Shown one piece after another: positions 46,086 through 55,240 of a DNA stretch of 64,000 bases (its first letter is position 1; each line of letters begins with the position of its first letter). This DNA is from G965233625 sp965233625 (GTDB lineage: Bacteria > Planctomycetota > Planctomycetia > Pirellulales > Pirellulaceae). The DNA lies in the NCBI GenBank assembly GCA_965233625.1, contig OZ247499.1:7564001-7628000 (forward strand), written 5' to 3'. The position numbers were made by a program, and so were the translations under genes. The notes beneath the pieces were generated by a model, which was not told where the DNA came from, searched no databases, and saw only the letters and a list, made by a program, of their open reading frames with translations.

Positions 46086-46092
46086 TATTATA
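46086..46092. promoter_or_regulatory. AT-rich -10-like element in a divergent intergenic region
   Basis: TATTATA at 46086-46092 reads as TATTAT on the plus strand and TATAAT on the minus strand. It lies about 70 bases from the sulfatase start and 37 from the cytochrome gene start. No good -35 is spaced from it on either strand. Confidence 0.3.
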
Positions 46093-46128
46093 CATCTATC
46101 CCACCGGCTCTCACCCGCCAATTCACTT

Positions 46129-49100
46129 ATGACCTTCATGCGCAAATTCGCCTCAGTCGCCGTGCTCCTGCTGTTGGCCGGCAATGCCATCGCGGAAGAG
46201 AAGATTGACTTCGACCGCCAGATCAAGCCGATCCTTTCGGACCGCTGCTTCGTCTGTCATGGCCCCGACGGCAACCGTCGCGAAGCGGACTTACGCCTGG
46301 ATACCCGCGAAGGCGCCTATGCCGCAGCGGAATCGGGCAATCGCTCGCACGTGATCAAACCGGGCGAACCAGAAAACAGCGAGTTACTGTTGCGTGTCAC
46401 CGCGGCCCCCGATGACGATCTGCTGATGCCGCCCGCAGACTCGAATCTGACGCTTACGGCAGAAGAAAAACGGTTGCTCAAACAATGGATCCAGCAGGGC
46501 GCCCCGTGGAGCAATCATTGGTCGTTCGAACCGCTGCCGGCCAAGGTCGAGGCGCCTGTGGTAAAGGATAAGACGTGGCCGCAGAACAAGATCGACGCCT
46601 TTGTGCTTTCGCGTCTGGAACAGGCAGGGCTTGAACCGGCGCCCCGCGCCACGCGTGAGAAGCTAATCCGTCGCGTCAGCTTTGACATCACCGGCATTCC
46701 GCCGACGCTTGAAGAAATCGACGCGTTTCTGGCCGACGAGCAGCCCGGCGCCTTTGAACGGGTGGTCGACCGTCTCTTAAAGTCACCACGCTATGGCGAA
46801 CGTATGACGGCGGACTGGCTCGATGCGGCGCGATACAGCGACACCTTCGGCTATCAGGTGGATCGCGACCGTCGCGTGTGGCCCTGGCGAGACTGGGTGT
46901 TGCAGGCGTTCAATAACAACATGCCGTACAGCGATTTTATCACGCAGCAACTTGCGGGCGATCTGCTGCCCGGCGCCACGCAGCAGCAGATTCTGGCGAC
47001 CACATTCAATCGCTTGCATCCGCAGAAAGTGGAAGGCGGCAGCGTGCCGGAAGAGTTCCGCGTGGAGTATGTGGCCGACCGCATGCAGACGTTCTCCACG
47101 GCCATGCTTGGTGTCACGATGGAATGCTGCCGCTGTCACGACCACAAATATGACCCGTTCAGCCAGAAAGAATATTACCAGCTGTTCGCCTTCTTCAATA
47201 CGATCGACGAAGCCGGCCTCTACTCCTACTTCACACAATCCACACCGACGCCCACCCTGGCATTGTATGACGATGCTACGTCGAAACGCCTCGCCGCAGC
47301 GAAGCAGAAATTAACCGTTGAACGCCGCGCACTCGCAGAGTTGCAAACAACAGAGCAAGACAACTTCAACGCCTGGCTAAACAACCGCCCGGCGCCGGCG
47401 GACGAGATGCCCGGCCGCATCGCCATGGAAGATTTTGAGAAGTCAGGCGTCGGCGGCAACGCAAAGGTCGACGCCCGTGGCGGCAAAGCCGTCAAGCTGA
47501 CAGGCGACGACGGCTTCGGGCTGAAGGTTGGCAACTTCAAACGCGACGATCCGTTCAGCGTTAGCCTGTGGATGAATACGCCTGATCTGAAAGAGCGGGC
47601 GGTTGTATTTCATCGCTCGCGTGCGTGGACCGATGCTGCCAGCCGGGGCTATCAGTTGTTGATTGAAGACGGCCGGCTGAGCGCTTCGCTTATACATTTC
47701 TGGCCGGGCAACGCCATCCGTATCCGCACGAAAGAGACAGTCGAGATCAACAAGTGGCTGCACGTCGCATTCGTATACGACGGCTCTAGTCAGGCCGCCG
47801 GTCTGAAGCTTTATCTGAATGGTCAGCCAGCGGCGACGGAAGTGGTGCGTGACAATCTCTATCGCAATATCACGGGTGGCGGCGACAATATTACCATTGG
47901 TCAGCGGTTCCGCGACAAGGGATTCACCGGCGGGATGGTGGACGACTTCATGGTCTTCGACCGCCAGTTATCTGGGCTAGAGGTAGCACATCTGCACGAT
48001 GGCAAAGCCCTCGACAACCTCTTAACGGCGCCTGCCGGCGAGCTTACACAGAAGCAACGCGACCAGCTGTTTCAACACTACCTATTAACGCAGAGTGATA
48101 ATTACACAAAGCAGTTCGCTTTAACGCAGGTCGCCCGCAAGCAGGTGAGCGCCATCGAAAACGCAGTCGTCGAAATCATGGCGATGCGTGAAATGGACCA
48201 ACCTAGGAAAACCTATCTGCTTCACCGTGGCGCCTACGACAAGCCGCGCGATGAAGTGACGGCGAGCACGCCGGATGCGTTGCTGCCATTCCCGGCAAAG
48301 GGTAGGAAAGACCGGCTGGGTCTGGCCCAGTGGATGACGGACCCGGCACATCCATTAACTGCGCGGGTGGCGGTGAACCGGCTGTGGCAGATGCTGACGG
48401 GGAAGGGGCTGGTGACAACGCCCGAAGATTTCGGAAGGCAAGGTAAGGCGCCAACGCACCCGCAACTGCTCGACTGGCTCGCACGCGACTTTGTTGCCAG
48501 CGGCTGGGATGTTAAACGCGCAGTGAAGCAGATTGTGATGTCCGCCACGTATCAGCAATCGACCACCGGCCGCCCCGCTTCGGTTAAAGCCGATCCAGAG
48601 AATAAGCTTCTGGCCCGTGCCGATAGCTTCCGGCTGCCGGCGGAAATGCTCCGCGACAACGCGCTGGCGGTAAGCGGACTGCTGGTTGAAAAACAAGGCG
48701 GCCCGCCGGTGCGGCCGTACGAACTCGCTTTGTCTTTCAAGCCGGTCAAACCCGATAAGGGCGCCGGGCTGTACCGCCGGAGTCTGTACACCTACTGGAA
48801 ACGCACCGGCCCGGCGCCGGTGATGATGACCCTCGACGCAGCGAAACGCGATGTCTGCCGTGTCCGCCGCGAGCGGACGGCGTCTCCCCTTGAATCCCTA
48901 GTGCTGATGAACGGGCCGCAATTTGTAGAAGCCGCCCGGATGCTCGCTCAGAAGTCTTTGCAGGCTGGAGAAGAGGCGCCCGCTGCACTCACTCGTATCT
49001 TCCGCACGCTCACGAGCCGTCAGCCAACGAGCAAAGAGTCCGCCATTGTGAAGCGGCTGTTTGAACAGCAGCTTGAGAAATTCGAGAAGAACCCGGCAGA

Positions 49101-49227
49101 GGCAAAGAAGTTTCTGTCGCAAGGCGAAGCCAAGCCCGCGGCTGATATCCCGCCTGCACGCCTAGCTGCCATGGCCGTTGTAGCAAGCGCGCTGATGAAT
49201 TTTGATGAATGCGTTACCCGGCGATAA
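46129..49227 (+). CDS. Planctomycete c-type cytochrome / DUF1549 / LamG / DUF1553 protein
   Basis: A 1032-residue exported protein. After the signal peptide (about 1-22) comes a cytochrome domain with heme motif C40-F-V-C43-H44 and a probable Met ligand in LLMPPAD. DUF1549 follows (about 150-370, NKIDAFVLSRLEQAGLEP onward), then a LamG/concanavalin-like insertion (about 440-620, FSVSLWMNTPDLKERA), then DUF1553 (about 720-1000). Such proteins are a planctomycete speciality, usually paired with DUF1501 proteins and often near sulfatases; the reaction is not established. The pair likely works in periplasmic polysaccharide breakdown. Confidence 0.95.
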   Translation: MTFMRKFASVAVLLLLAGNAIAEEKIDFDRQIKPILSDRCFVCHGPDGNRREADLRLDTREGAYAAAESGNRSHVIKPGEPENSELLLRVTAAPDDDLLMPPADSNLTLTAEEKRLLKQWIQQGAPWSNHWSFEPLPAKVEAPVVKDKTWPQNKIDAFVLSRLEQAGLEPAPRATREKLIRRVSFDITGIPPTLEEIDAFLADEQPGAFERVVDRLLKSPRYGERMTADWLDAARYSDTFGYQVDRDRRVWPWRDWVLQAFNNNMPYSDFITQQLAGDLLPGATQQQILATTFNRLHPQKVEGGSVPEEFRVEYVADRMQTFSTAMLGVTMECCRCHDHKYDPFSQKEYYQLFAFFNTIDEAGLYSYFTQSTPTPTLALYDDATSKRLAAAKQKLTVERRALAELQTTEQDNFNAWLNNRPAPADEMPGRIAMEDFEKSGVGGNAKVDARGGKAVKLTGDDGFGLKVGNFKRDDPFSVSLWMNTPDLKERAVVFHRSRAWTDAASRGYQLLIEDGRLSASLIHFWPGNAIRIRTKETVEINKWLHVAFVYDGSSQAAGLKLYLNGQPAATEVVRDNLYRNITGGGDNITIGQRFRDKGFTGGMVDDFMVFDRQLSGLEVAHLHDGKALDNLLTAPAGELTQKQRDQLFQHYLLTQSDNYTKQFALTQVARKQVSAIENAVVEIMAMREMDQPRKTYLLHRGAYDKPRDEVTASTPDALLPFPAKGRKDRLGLAQWMTDPAHPLTARVAVNRLWQMLTGKGLVTTPEDFGRQGKAPTHPQLLDWLARDFVASGWDVKRAVKQIVMSATYQQSTTGRPASVKADPENKLLARADSFRLPAEMLRDNALAVSGLLVEKQGGPPVRPYELALSFKPVKPDKGAGLYRRSLYTYWKRTGPAPVMMTLDAAKRDVCRVRRERTASPLESLVLMNGPQFVEAARMLAQKSLQAGEEAPAALTRIFRTLTSRQPTSKESAIVKRLFEQQLEKFEKNPAEAKKFLSQGEAKPAADIPPARLAAMAVVASALMNFDECVTRR

Positions 49228-49257
49228 CTGCCGCGTCTTTCAAACACGGACACCATT

Positions 49258-50694
49258 ATGCAAGAACACTGCAACAACATCGAATCGCCGGTCGGTCTTA
49301 GCCGACGTCAGCTACTGCAACGCGCGGGCTTAGGTCTGGGCAGTGTCGCGCTGACTTCCTTACTCACCCGCGACGCCCCCGCAGCCGATCCGTTATCGGG
49401 CGGCTTGCATCACCCGGCCAAGGCTAAGCGGGTGATCTTCCTGTTCCAGTCAGGCGGCCCTTCGCAGATTGATACCTTTGATTACAAGCCGGAACTGACG
49501 AGGCTGCATGGGCAGGAGCTTCCCGATGAAATCCGCAAAGGACAACGTCTGACCGCGATGAGCGGCAACCAGGCTAGCCTGCCGCTGGTGGGATCGCCGT
49601 TTAAGTTCAAGCAACATGGCGAAAGCGGCGCGACGATCAGCGAGCTGCTTCCTGAAACGGCTTCGATTGCGGACGATCTGTGTTTTGTCAAAAGCATGCA
49701 CACGGAAGCGATTAACCACGGGCCGGGCGTCACTTTCATGCAGACAGGTTCGCAGTTCCCTGGCCGTCCCAGCATGGGCGCCTGGCTGAATTACGGCTTA
49801 GGTGCTGAGAACGAAAACCTGCCCTCGTTCGTCGTGATGGTCACCCGTGGCAAAGGCGGGCAGCCGCTTGTATCGCGACTATGGGGCAGCGGTTTTCTAC
49901 CTTCGCGGATGCAGGGCGTACGGTTCCGTGCCGGCGCCGAGCCGGTGCTCTATCTGAATAACCCGGCAGGCATCGATCGCGAGAGCCGTCAACAGATGCT
50001 TTCCGCTTTGGGCGATCTGCATAAGATCCAGCTGGAAGATGCGCCTGACCCTCTGATTGAAACACGCATCGCGCAGCACGAACTGGCGTTCCGCATGCAG
50101 GCTTCGATCCCGGAGGCGGCTGATATTTCTAAAGAGCCGGAGCATGTGATCAAGGCGTACGGCGACGATGCGAAGAAGCCCGGCTCCTTTGCCGCCAACT
50201 GCCTGCTTGCCCGGCGTCTGGCGGAGCGCGGCGTGCGGTTCATTCAGCTTTATCATCAGGGCTGGGATCAGCACGGCGGGTTGCCCGGCGGTCTTCGCAG
50301 GCAGTGCAACGAAACCGACCGTCCCGCTGCCGCGCTGGTAAAGGACCTGAAGCAACGCGGACTGCTGGACGATACGCTTGTGATCTTCGGCGGAGAGTTT
50401 GGCCGCACAAACTACTGCCAGGGCAAGCTGTCTAAGAACTTCGGCCGCGATCATCATGGCCGCTGCTTTACGCTGTGGATGGCGGGCGGCGGAGTGAACG
50501 CGGGGCACACGCATGGCGAGACGGGTCCGCTCAGCTACAACATTGCCAAAGACCCCGTGCACGTACACGACCTGCACGCAACCATTCTGCATCTGCTAGG
50601 CATCAACCACGAGAAGCTGACGTTCCGCTATCAGGGGCGCCGGTTCCGGCTGACCGATGTACATGGCGTCGTGCAGCGTGGCATCACGGGCTAA
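49258..50694 (+). CDS. DUF1501 protein with Tat signal
   Basis: A 478-residue protein with a twin-arginine signal (SRRQLLQRAGLGLGSVAL). The core, RVIFLFQSGGPSQIDTFDYKP and later VIFGGEFGRTNYCQG and NFGRDHHGRCFTLWMAGGG, is DUF1501, a sulfatase/alkaline-phosphatase-like fold. It lies 30 bases after its DUF1553 partner and is almost surely cotranscribed. Function unknown. Confidence 0.95.
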   Translation: MQEHCNNIESPVGLSRRQLLQRAGLGLGSVALTSLLTRDAPAADPLSGGLHHPAKAKRVIFLFQSGGPSQIDTFDYKPELTRLHGQELPDEIRKGQRLTAMSGNQASLPLVGSPFKFKQHGESGATISELLPETASIADDLCFVKSMHTEAINHGPGVTFMQTGSQFPGRPSMGAWLNYGLGAENENLPSFVVMVTRGKGGQPLVSRLWGSGFLPSRMQGVRFRAGAEPVLYLNNPAGIDRESRQQMLSALGDLHKIQLEDAPDPLIETRIAQHELAFRMQASIPEAADISKEPEHVIKAYGDDAKKPGSFAANCLLARRLAERGVRFIQLYHQGWDQHGGLPGGLRRQCNETDRPAAALVKDLKQRGLLDDTLVIFGGEFGRTNYCQGKLSKNFGRDHHGRCFTLWMAGGGVNAGHTHGETGPLSYNIAKDPVHVHDLHATILHLLGINHEKLTFRYQGRRFRLTDVHGVVQRGITG

Positions 50695-50699
50695 ACGAA

Positions 50700-51260
50700 T
50701 CACACTTCGCGTGCGACCTGACGTAAAAACTGCCAGCCGCTTTCCCATGAGTTTTCGCCTTCCGCCTGCCAGACGTTGGTGGCGATGGCCTGCACGGGAA
50801 GGTTGCGGGTGTTGAGTGGCAACAGCAGCAAGATTTCCGGGGCGAACATCGGACCATCGTGCATTAGTCCTACGCCTGAGGTGCTGATGTCGCGTGTCAT
50901 GACCGGTAGCAGTTCGCCTTCGGGGTGCCCTAATTCATCCAGCGCGATGTAGTTGGCCGGTAGAATGGCGGGCGTGCGGCCTTCGGCGCGGTTGGATGGT
51001 ATGGCTGCCTGGAAGCGTGCAAACATCTGAAAACGTGTACTGGCAACGGGCAGAGATTCTTTGCTCAACGTAATTCCTGCAAGCATTACCCGCTTACGCA
51101 CGTCGCGCGGGTGGGCGGTATCGATGGCCGCCTGAAACTCGGCGCCGCAACAGACACATTCCCAGCGGAAGACCAGGTCATCGCGGCGCGGAATCCGCAG
51201 TGGGAGGCTCTCTCCACAAGTACACGGTTGTAGGGCTGGCAGTTTCTGCGTCTGGGGCAC
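50700..51260 (-). CDS. PilZ-like protein with N-terminal Cys-rich (zinc-ribbon-like) segment
   Basis: A 186-residue protein starting with GTG. The N-terminus has CTC near residue 13 and CVCC near 35, with spacing like a small zinc ribbon. The C-terminal part has TRDISTSGVGLMHDG with surrounding strands, like the second motif of PilZ domains that bind cyclic di-GMP; the preceding RxxxR motif is not obvious. It is convergent with the DUF1501 gene and divergent from a second PilZ-like gene. Confidence 0.7.
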   Translation of the reverse strand: MPQTQKLPALQPCTCGESLPLRIPRRDDLVFRWECVCCGAEFQAAIDTAHPRDVRKRVMLAGITLSKESLPVASTRFQMFARFQAAIPSNRAEGRTPAILPANYIALDELGHPEGELLPVMTRDISTSGVGLMHDGPMFAPEILLLLPLNTRNLPVQAIATNVWQAEGENSWESGWQFLRQVAREV

Positions 51261-51593
51261 GGTGATGATTCGCTGCTTGAATCTTAGTTGAATTGTCCAC
51301 GTTCACTGTTTGCCCCAGTGCCCAATCAAAATCTAGCACCATCTTCAAGAGATGCGCGGCGATATCGGATATTCCCTGATATTTTCGCTCCCTCTCCGGT
51401 CAGCGGGAATCGCGTTGGAATGGTGAATTCGCAACGGTCATCTGTGTTGAGCAGGTTGTCCTGCGCTGCACCTGGAAGCGTTACTGGCGTAATCGCGAAG
51501 CTTCGTGCTGCGTTTTGATTTTCGCAGTTTTATGTGCTACTGATTCAATAGCCTTGAGATCCACGAACGCCTGCGAGATGGGCGTTCTTTTAA
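51261..51593. other. Intergenic region between divergent PilZ-like genes
   Basis: 333 bases. No gene, hairpin or clear promoter pair seen. It should carry promoters for both flanking genes. Confidence 0.45.
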
Positions 51594-51995
51594 ATGCGTC
51601 ACTCTGGAATGCCCGCAATGAAATTAGAAAGCGACGCGGAACTATTCGAGATGCTCAACGAGATTATCGCCGCGGAGCTTCCTGAAACCCTTGCCATCAA
51701 AGACAGGCGGCGTTCCGACCGGCAACTGTTTCAGTGTCAACAGTTGATCGCGCCTCAGTTCACGGAGGAATTACCTTCGGCGGCGCAGTTTGCTTCGATT
51801 GAATGTCATGATCTTTCGCCGCGGGGCTTTGCGTTCTACTCAGCCCACAAGCCCACGTATTCGCGGCTGGTTGTGGCTTTTGGCGATGCGCCGTTTATCT
51901 TTGTGCTGGCCAGAATCAAGAACGTGCGTAGCTGCCAGCAGGGTGGCCGTTCCATGCATACGGTGGGTTGCCAGTTTATCCGCAGGCTGTCGTAA
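51594..51995 (+). CDS. PilZ-like protein
   Basis: A 133-residue protein. DRRRSDRQLF (about 37-46) fits the RxxxR cyclic-di-GMP motif and CHDLSPRGFAFYS (about 71-83) the D/NxSxxG motif of PilZ domains; the last strand is VGCQFIRRL. Two in-frame ATGs at 51609 and 51618 are alternative starts. It probably responds to cyclic di-GMP. A bidirectional terminator follows. Confidence 0.75.
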   Translation: MRHSGMPAMKLESDAELFEMLNEIIAAELPETLAIKDRRRSDRQLFQCQQLIAPQFTEELPSAAQFASIECHDLSPRGFAFYSAHKPTYSRLVVAFGDAPFIFVLARIKNVRSCQQGGRSMHTVGCQFIRRLS

Positions 51996-52054
51996 CTATC
52001 TCCGCAGCGCTAATTTAAGGGCGATGTTCACGGCGGCCGCCTTCGATACAAACG

Positions 52055-52094
52055 AAAAAAGGCCGGCTGCAGAACGTGCAACCGGCCTGATTTT
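52055..52094. terminator. Bidirectional terminator between convergent genes
   Basis: A 10-bp stem with one mismatch (52061-52070 with 52078-52087) flanked by an A-run on the left (52055-52060) and TTTT on the right (52091-52094). It serves the PilZ-like gene (+) and the metalloprotease gene (-). Confidence 0.8.
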
Positions 52095-52115
52095 CCAGGA
52101 GCTTGTCAGCCCGGA

Positions 52116-55043
52116 CTATTCCTTCGCTTCTTCGGGCTGTCCGAAGAAGATCGTCGGCCGCGAGCTGCCACCGATGTCGTTGGCGTTGTAGATGTATTCG
52201 GCGCTGAGCGACTTCTTGATGAGGTCCACCGACTGCGCCAGATGGGCGGCGGTGTAGGCATCGAGGTTGCCGCGTTTCATTGCCTGTTGCATCTTGCCAG
52301 AAAGCTTTATCAGTTCTGCACGGGCCAAAGTAGCAACGGGCTTCTGCGCGGCGCCCGACACGCGGCCAGGCATCATCAGGTCAATCAGACGCTTGACCAT
52401 CTCGCTTTGCAGATTGCGTCGCAGGCTGGAAACCATTGGCTTCCGCGGCGTGAACTTACCGCCGGCTTTCTGATCCAGTTCGCTGAAGATCTCATCGCTA
52501 AGCTTCGAGATAATCTCGGGCAGCGTCAGAGCGTCTTCGCCGGCTGGCGTGCGATACTCGTTGTCGTAAACGCGTTCTAGCGTCGTCGGGTTCAACAGCA
52601 TCGTCAGGGCGGAAGCCTGCACACCCATCACGCGGTCGTGCACCGCCCAGGTGGATTCCTGGTTCGAGCTGCGATCTCCCGACCACTTATCAACGGTCAT
52701 GTAGCTCAGCAGTTCCGGTGTCAGGCCATAGGCATCATCGCGGAACGTGTTCTGAATCACAAAATCGAGGGCGTCGCGTTGCTGTTTCATATCAACAACC
52801 TGCAACGGCGCCTCGGCGTCTTTGTCGCCCTTCTTATTGCGCGACACATGCACGCCGCCCAGCCAGTTGGCCATGATGCCAACGGCACGCGTCTGCATAA
52901 CCAGGGTCAGCCCGTAACCGCGGCGGATGCGCGAGAAGCTTTCGCCATCTTTCACGTAATCCTTGAGCAGACGCTTGCGGTGATATTGCGAGAGCCGGAC
53001 CTGATCCTTGGCGTAATCCAGTGGGTTCTTGCTGAAGTCGTACCGCCGTACCAGCGGGTCAGGACCGTAGGCGTCTTCGTCCGTGCCGTAAACCAGTTCA
53101 GGTTCAGCGGATCGTTTCAGAATGGGCTCCAGGTCTGAGGCGGAAGTGTAACCGTACTCAATCGCCCACATGTCGTAAGGGCCAACGCCCTGCATGGTCC
53201 AGTCGCCTTGAACTTTACCGCCTTCGACGTTGATGTTCACGGACATGTAATCCATCACGGAGCCGGCCAGCGGCTTCTTGCCCTTCAGCTCTTCGCTGTT
53301 GATCTTTTCAAGTTCATAGATCGAAGAAGCTTTGAAGTTATGACGCAGTCCTAAGGTGTGACCCGCTTCGTGCGCCACCAGGTGGGCCAGCAACGGACCG
53401 ACGAATTCTTCGGGCATGCCGTCAATCAGGTTTTCCTTTTTCTCTTCTTTCTTTTCTTTCTCTTCCTCTTCTTCGTCGTCTTTGTCCTTATCGTCTTCCT
53501 TGTCTCCGTCTTTTTCTTCTTCGTCTTTCTTTTTGTCTGCTTTCGCTTTCTCAGCTGCAGCAGCGTCCAGCTTCATCATCTCCATGCTCATACGCATCAG
53601 AGCGACGTCGAAGGCTTTACCCTGCGCGGCCAGGCACATACCGTTGACCTGGCTGACGCGGCCAGCCAGACCGTCGAACGGGTCGTCGCCAATAAGCTTC
53701 GTTTTCGGACGCATGAATGGATGGTTGCCGTAAGGCTTGTACGCATCGCGAGAAATTTTCTCTTGCATGTAAGCACGCTGGGCAGGATGCGCCAGGCGGA
53801 TGCGGGGGTCCCACTGCGGATTCTGCGCGAGCCAAGATAGCTGCTGCGGGCCGAAGCCTTCCATCGCAACGCGTGGCAGTACATCTTCAAACTGGAACTT
53901 GTAGTGCCGGATCCAACCATCGGTCAGAATGATATCCGCGTCTAGAATCTGCCCCGTGTTGGGATCGACGCGGCTCGGCCCGATGGCGGTGCCAACGTCG
54001 TTATTCAGCCAGCGGACAAAGTTGTAGCGGACATCTTCCGGGTCCTTCTCCATGTGGGCGCCGGTTTTTGCATCCTGGTAGTAGACCTCGATGGCGTCGA
54101 CGATGCCGATCTTCTCAAAGGCTTTGTTCCACGACAGCATGCCCTCACGCACCCAGCGGCGGTAACGCACGGGGGTGGTGTGTTCGATATAGAATTCAAT
54201 CGCTTTCTTAGGCGGGCTGAGTTTCAGCTTGGGATCTGCTTTTTCCAGGTGCCAGCGGTTGATGAAGCGCGTGCGTGTTTCGTCGTCGTCATACTTGGAA
54301 AGATCAGTGTACGACGTGGTGAAATAACCAATACGCTCGTCCGCCTTACGTGGCTTGTAGCCGGTGTTGGCGGGAATGGTGCTGATGGAGTAATGCAGCG
54401 TGTGCAGCTGACGCGATGCATTGGGCAGTTCGATTGCGATTTCGATATTGTCGGGAAATGCTTTGACCTTGGTCAGCTTGTACAGCGAAAGCATCGACTT
54501 GTTGAAAGCACTACCGCCGAAGAACACGGGAGCTTTGGTAATCAGCATCGAATCCAGGTCGATTACGGGTCCGCCGCCAGGGCCTGTTGTGACAATGGGT
54601 GTATCAAGCAGCACCCGTCCGGTGAATAATCGGTTGACCGAGGATTTCACACCAGCATCGTCGCCGCCACGCATTTCTAACTGCGGTGCGATCAGCGCCA
54701 GGCGGTTGTTGTACCGGCGCCAGTACACGTAGATGTCGCCCTGTTGAAGCCCAGCGTAGGGGTTGCCGCTGGCAATGGTCAGGGCGATAAAATACTTCTC
54801 GCTGGCGTAATTCTTGGGCAACTCAGCAAGCAGCTGGTTTTCTTTCTTTTTCAGGTACAGCGTGTACATGCTCTTCGAGCCGTCGATGGTCGAAACGACC
54901 TTCTCATAGCCTTCGAGCACTTTATCGTGCGGAGGCAGGCTCTGCGCGTGTGCATCAGAAGTTGCGGCAAATAGAGCCAGCATGCCTGAAAACAGGCCGG
55001 TCATCGTTAACGCCCATCTGTGGGTATAAACGGATTTCTGCAT
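52116..55043 (-). CDS. Secreted zinc-dependent metalloprotease (DUF5117/DUF5118 type)
   Basis: A 975-residue exported protein with a signal peptide (about 1-33). The catalytic motif is at 558-568, HEAGHTLGLRH, a metzincin-like HExxHxxGxxH. SVMDYMSVN shortly after fits a Met-turn. Flanking regions match the large bacterial metalloproteases with DUF5117 (N-terminal) and a DUF4953-type catalytic part. Just before the active site, residues about 500-540 are a low-complexity run of Lys, Glu and Asp. The target is unknown; Bacteroidetes and planctomycetes carry related enzymes. It stands alone, 197 bases from the next gene. Confidence 0.9.
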   Translation of the reverse strand: MQKSVYTHRWALTMTGLFSGMLALFAATSDAHAQSLPPHDKVLEGYEKVVSTIDGSKSMYTLYLKKKENQLLAELPKNYASEKYFIALTIASGNPYAGLQQGDIYVYWRRYNNRLALIAPQLEMRGGDDAGVKSSVNRLFTGRVLLDTPIVTTGPGGGPVIDLDSMLITKAPVFFGGSAFNKSMLSLYKLTKVKAFPDNIEIAIELPNASRQLHTLHYSISTIPANTGYKPRKADERIGYFTTSYTDLSKYDDDETRTRFINRWHLEKADPKLKLSPPKKAIEFYIEHTTPVRYRRWVREGMLSWNKAFEKIGIVDAIEVYYQDAKTGAHMEKDPEDVRYNFVRWLNNDVGTAIGPSRVDPNTGQILDADIILTDGWIRHYKFQFEDVLPRVAMEGFGPQQLSWLAQNPQWDPRIRLAHPAQRAYMQEKISRDAYKPYGNHPFMRPKTKLIGDDPFDGLAGRVSQVNGMCLAAQGKAFDVALMRMSMEMMKLDAAAAEKAKADKKKDEEEKDGDKEDDKDKDDEEEEEKEKKEEKKENLIDGMPEEFVGPLLAHLVAHEAGHTLGLRHNFKASSIYELEKINSEELKGKKPLAGSVMDYMSVNINVEGGKVQGDWTMQGVGPYDMWAIEYGYTSASDLEPILKRSAEPELVYGTDEDAYGPDPLVRRYDFSKNPLDYAKDQVRLSQYHRKRLLKDYVKDGESFSRIRRGYGLTLVMQTRAVGIMANWLGGVHVSRNKKGDKDAEAPLQVVDMKQQRDALDFVIQNTFRDDAYGLTPELLSYMTVDKWSGDRSSNQESTWAVHDRVMGVQASALTMLLNPTTLERVYDNEYRTPAGEDALTLPEIISKLSDEIFSELDQKAGGKFTPRKPMVSSLRRNLQSEMVKRLIDLMMPGRVSGAAQKPVATLARAELIKLSGKMQQAMKRGNLDAYTAAHLAQSVDLIKKSLSAEYIYNANDIGGSSRPTIFFGQPEEAKE

Positions 55044-55240
55044 GGGAAGGATTACTCCGGCGGCGGGAAGGGATAGAAAGCCTGGTAGTTCAAGCTTACC
55101 ACGTAAAATCGTCCGGTATTTCTACGTAGGATGTTTAGATATAGTTTACCGCACGACTATCGGCGGGGTATCCCGTTTGTACGGATAAATTGCCATTCTG
55201 ACGCAGAAACCCGCTTCAAAACGTCGCTGATCCGCACGGA

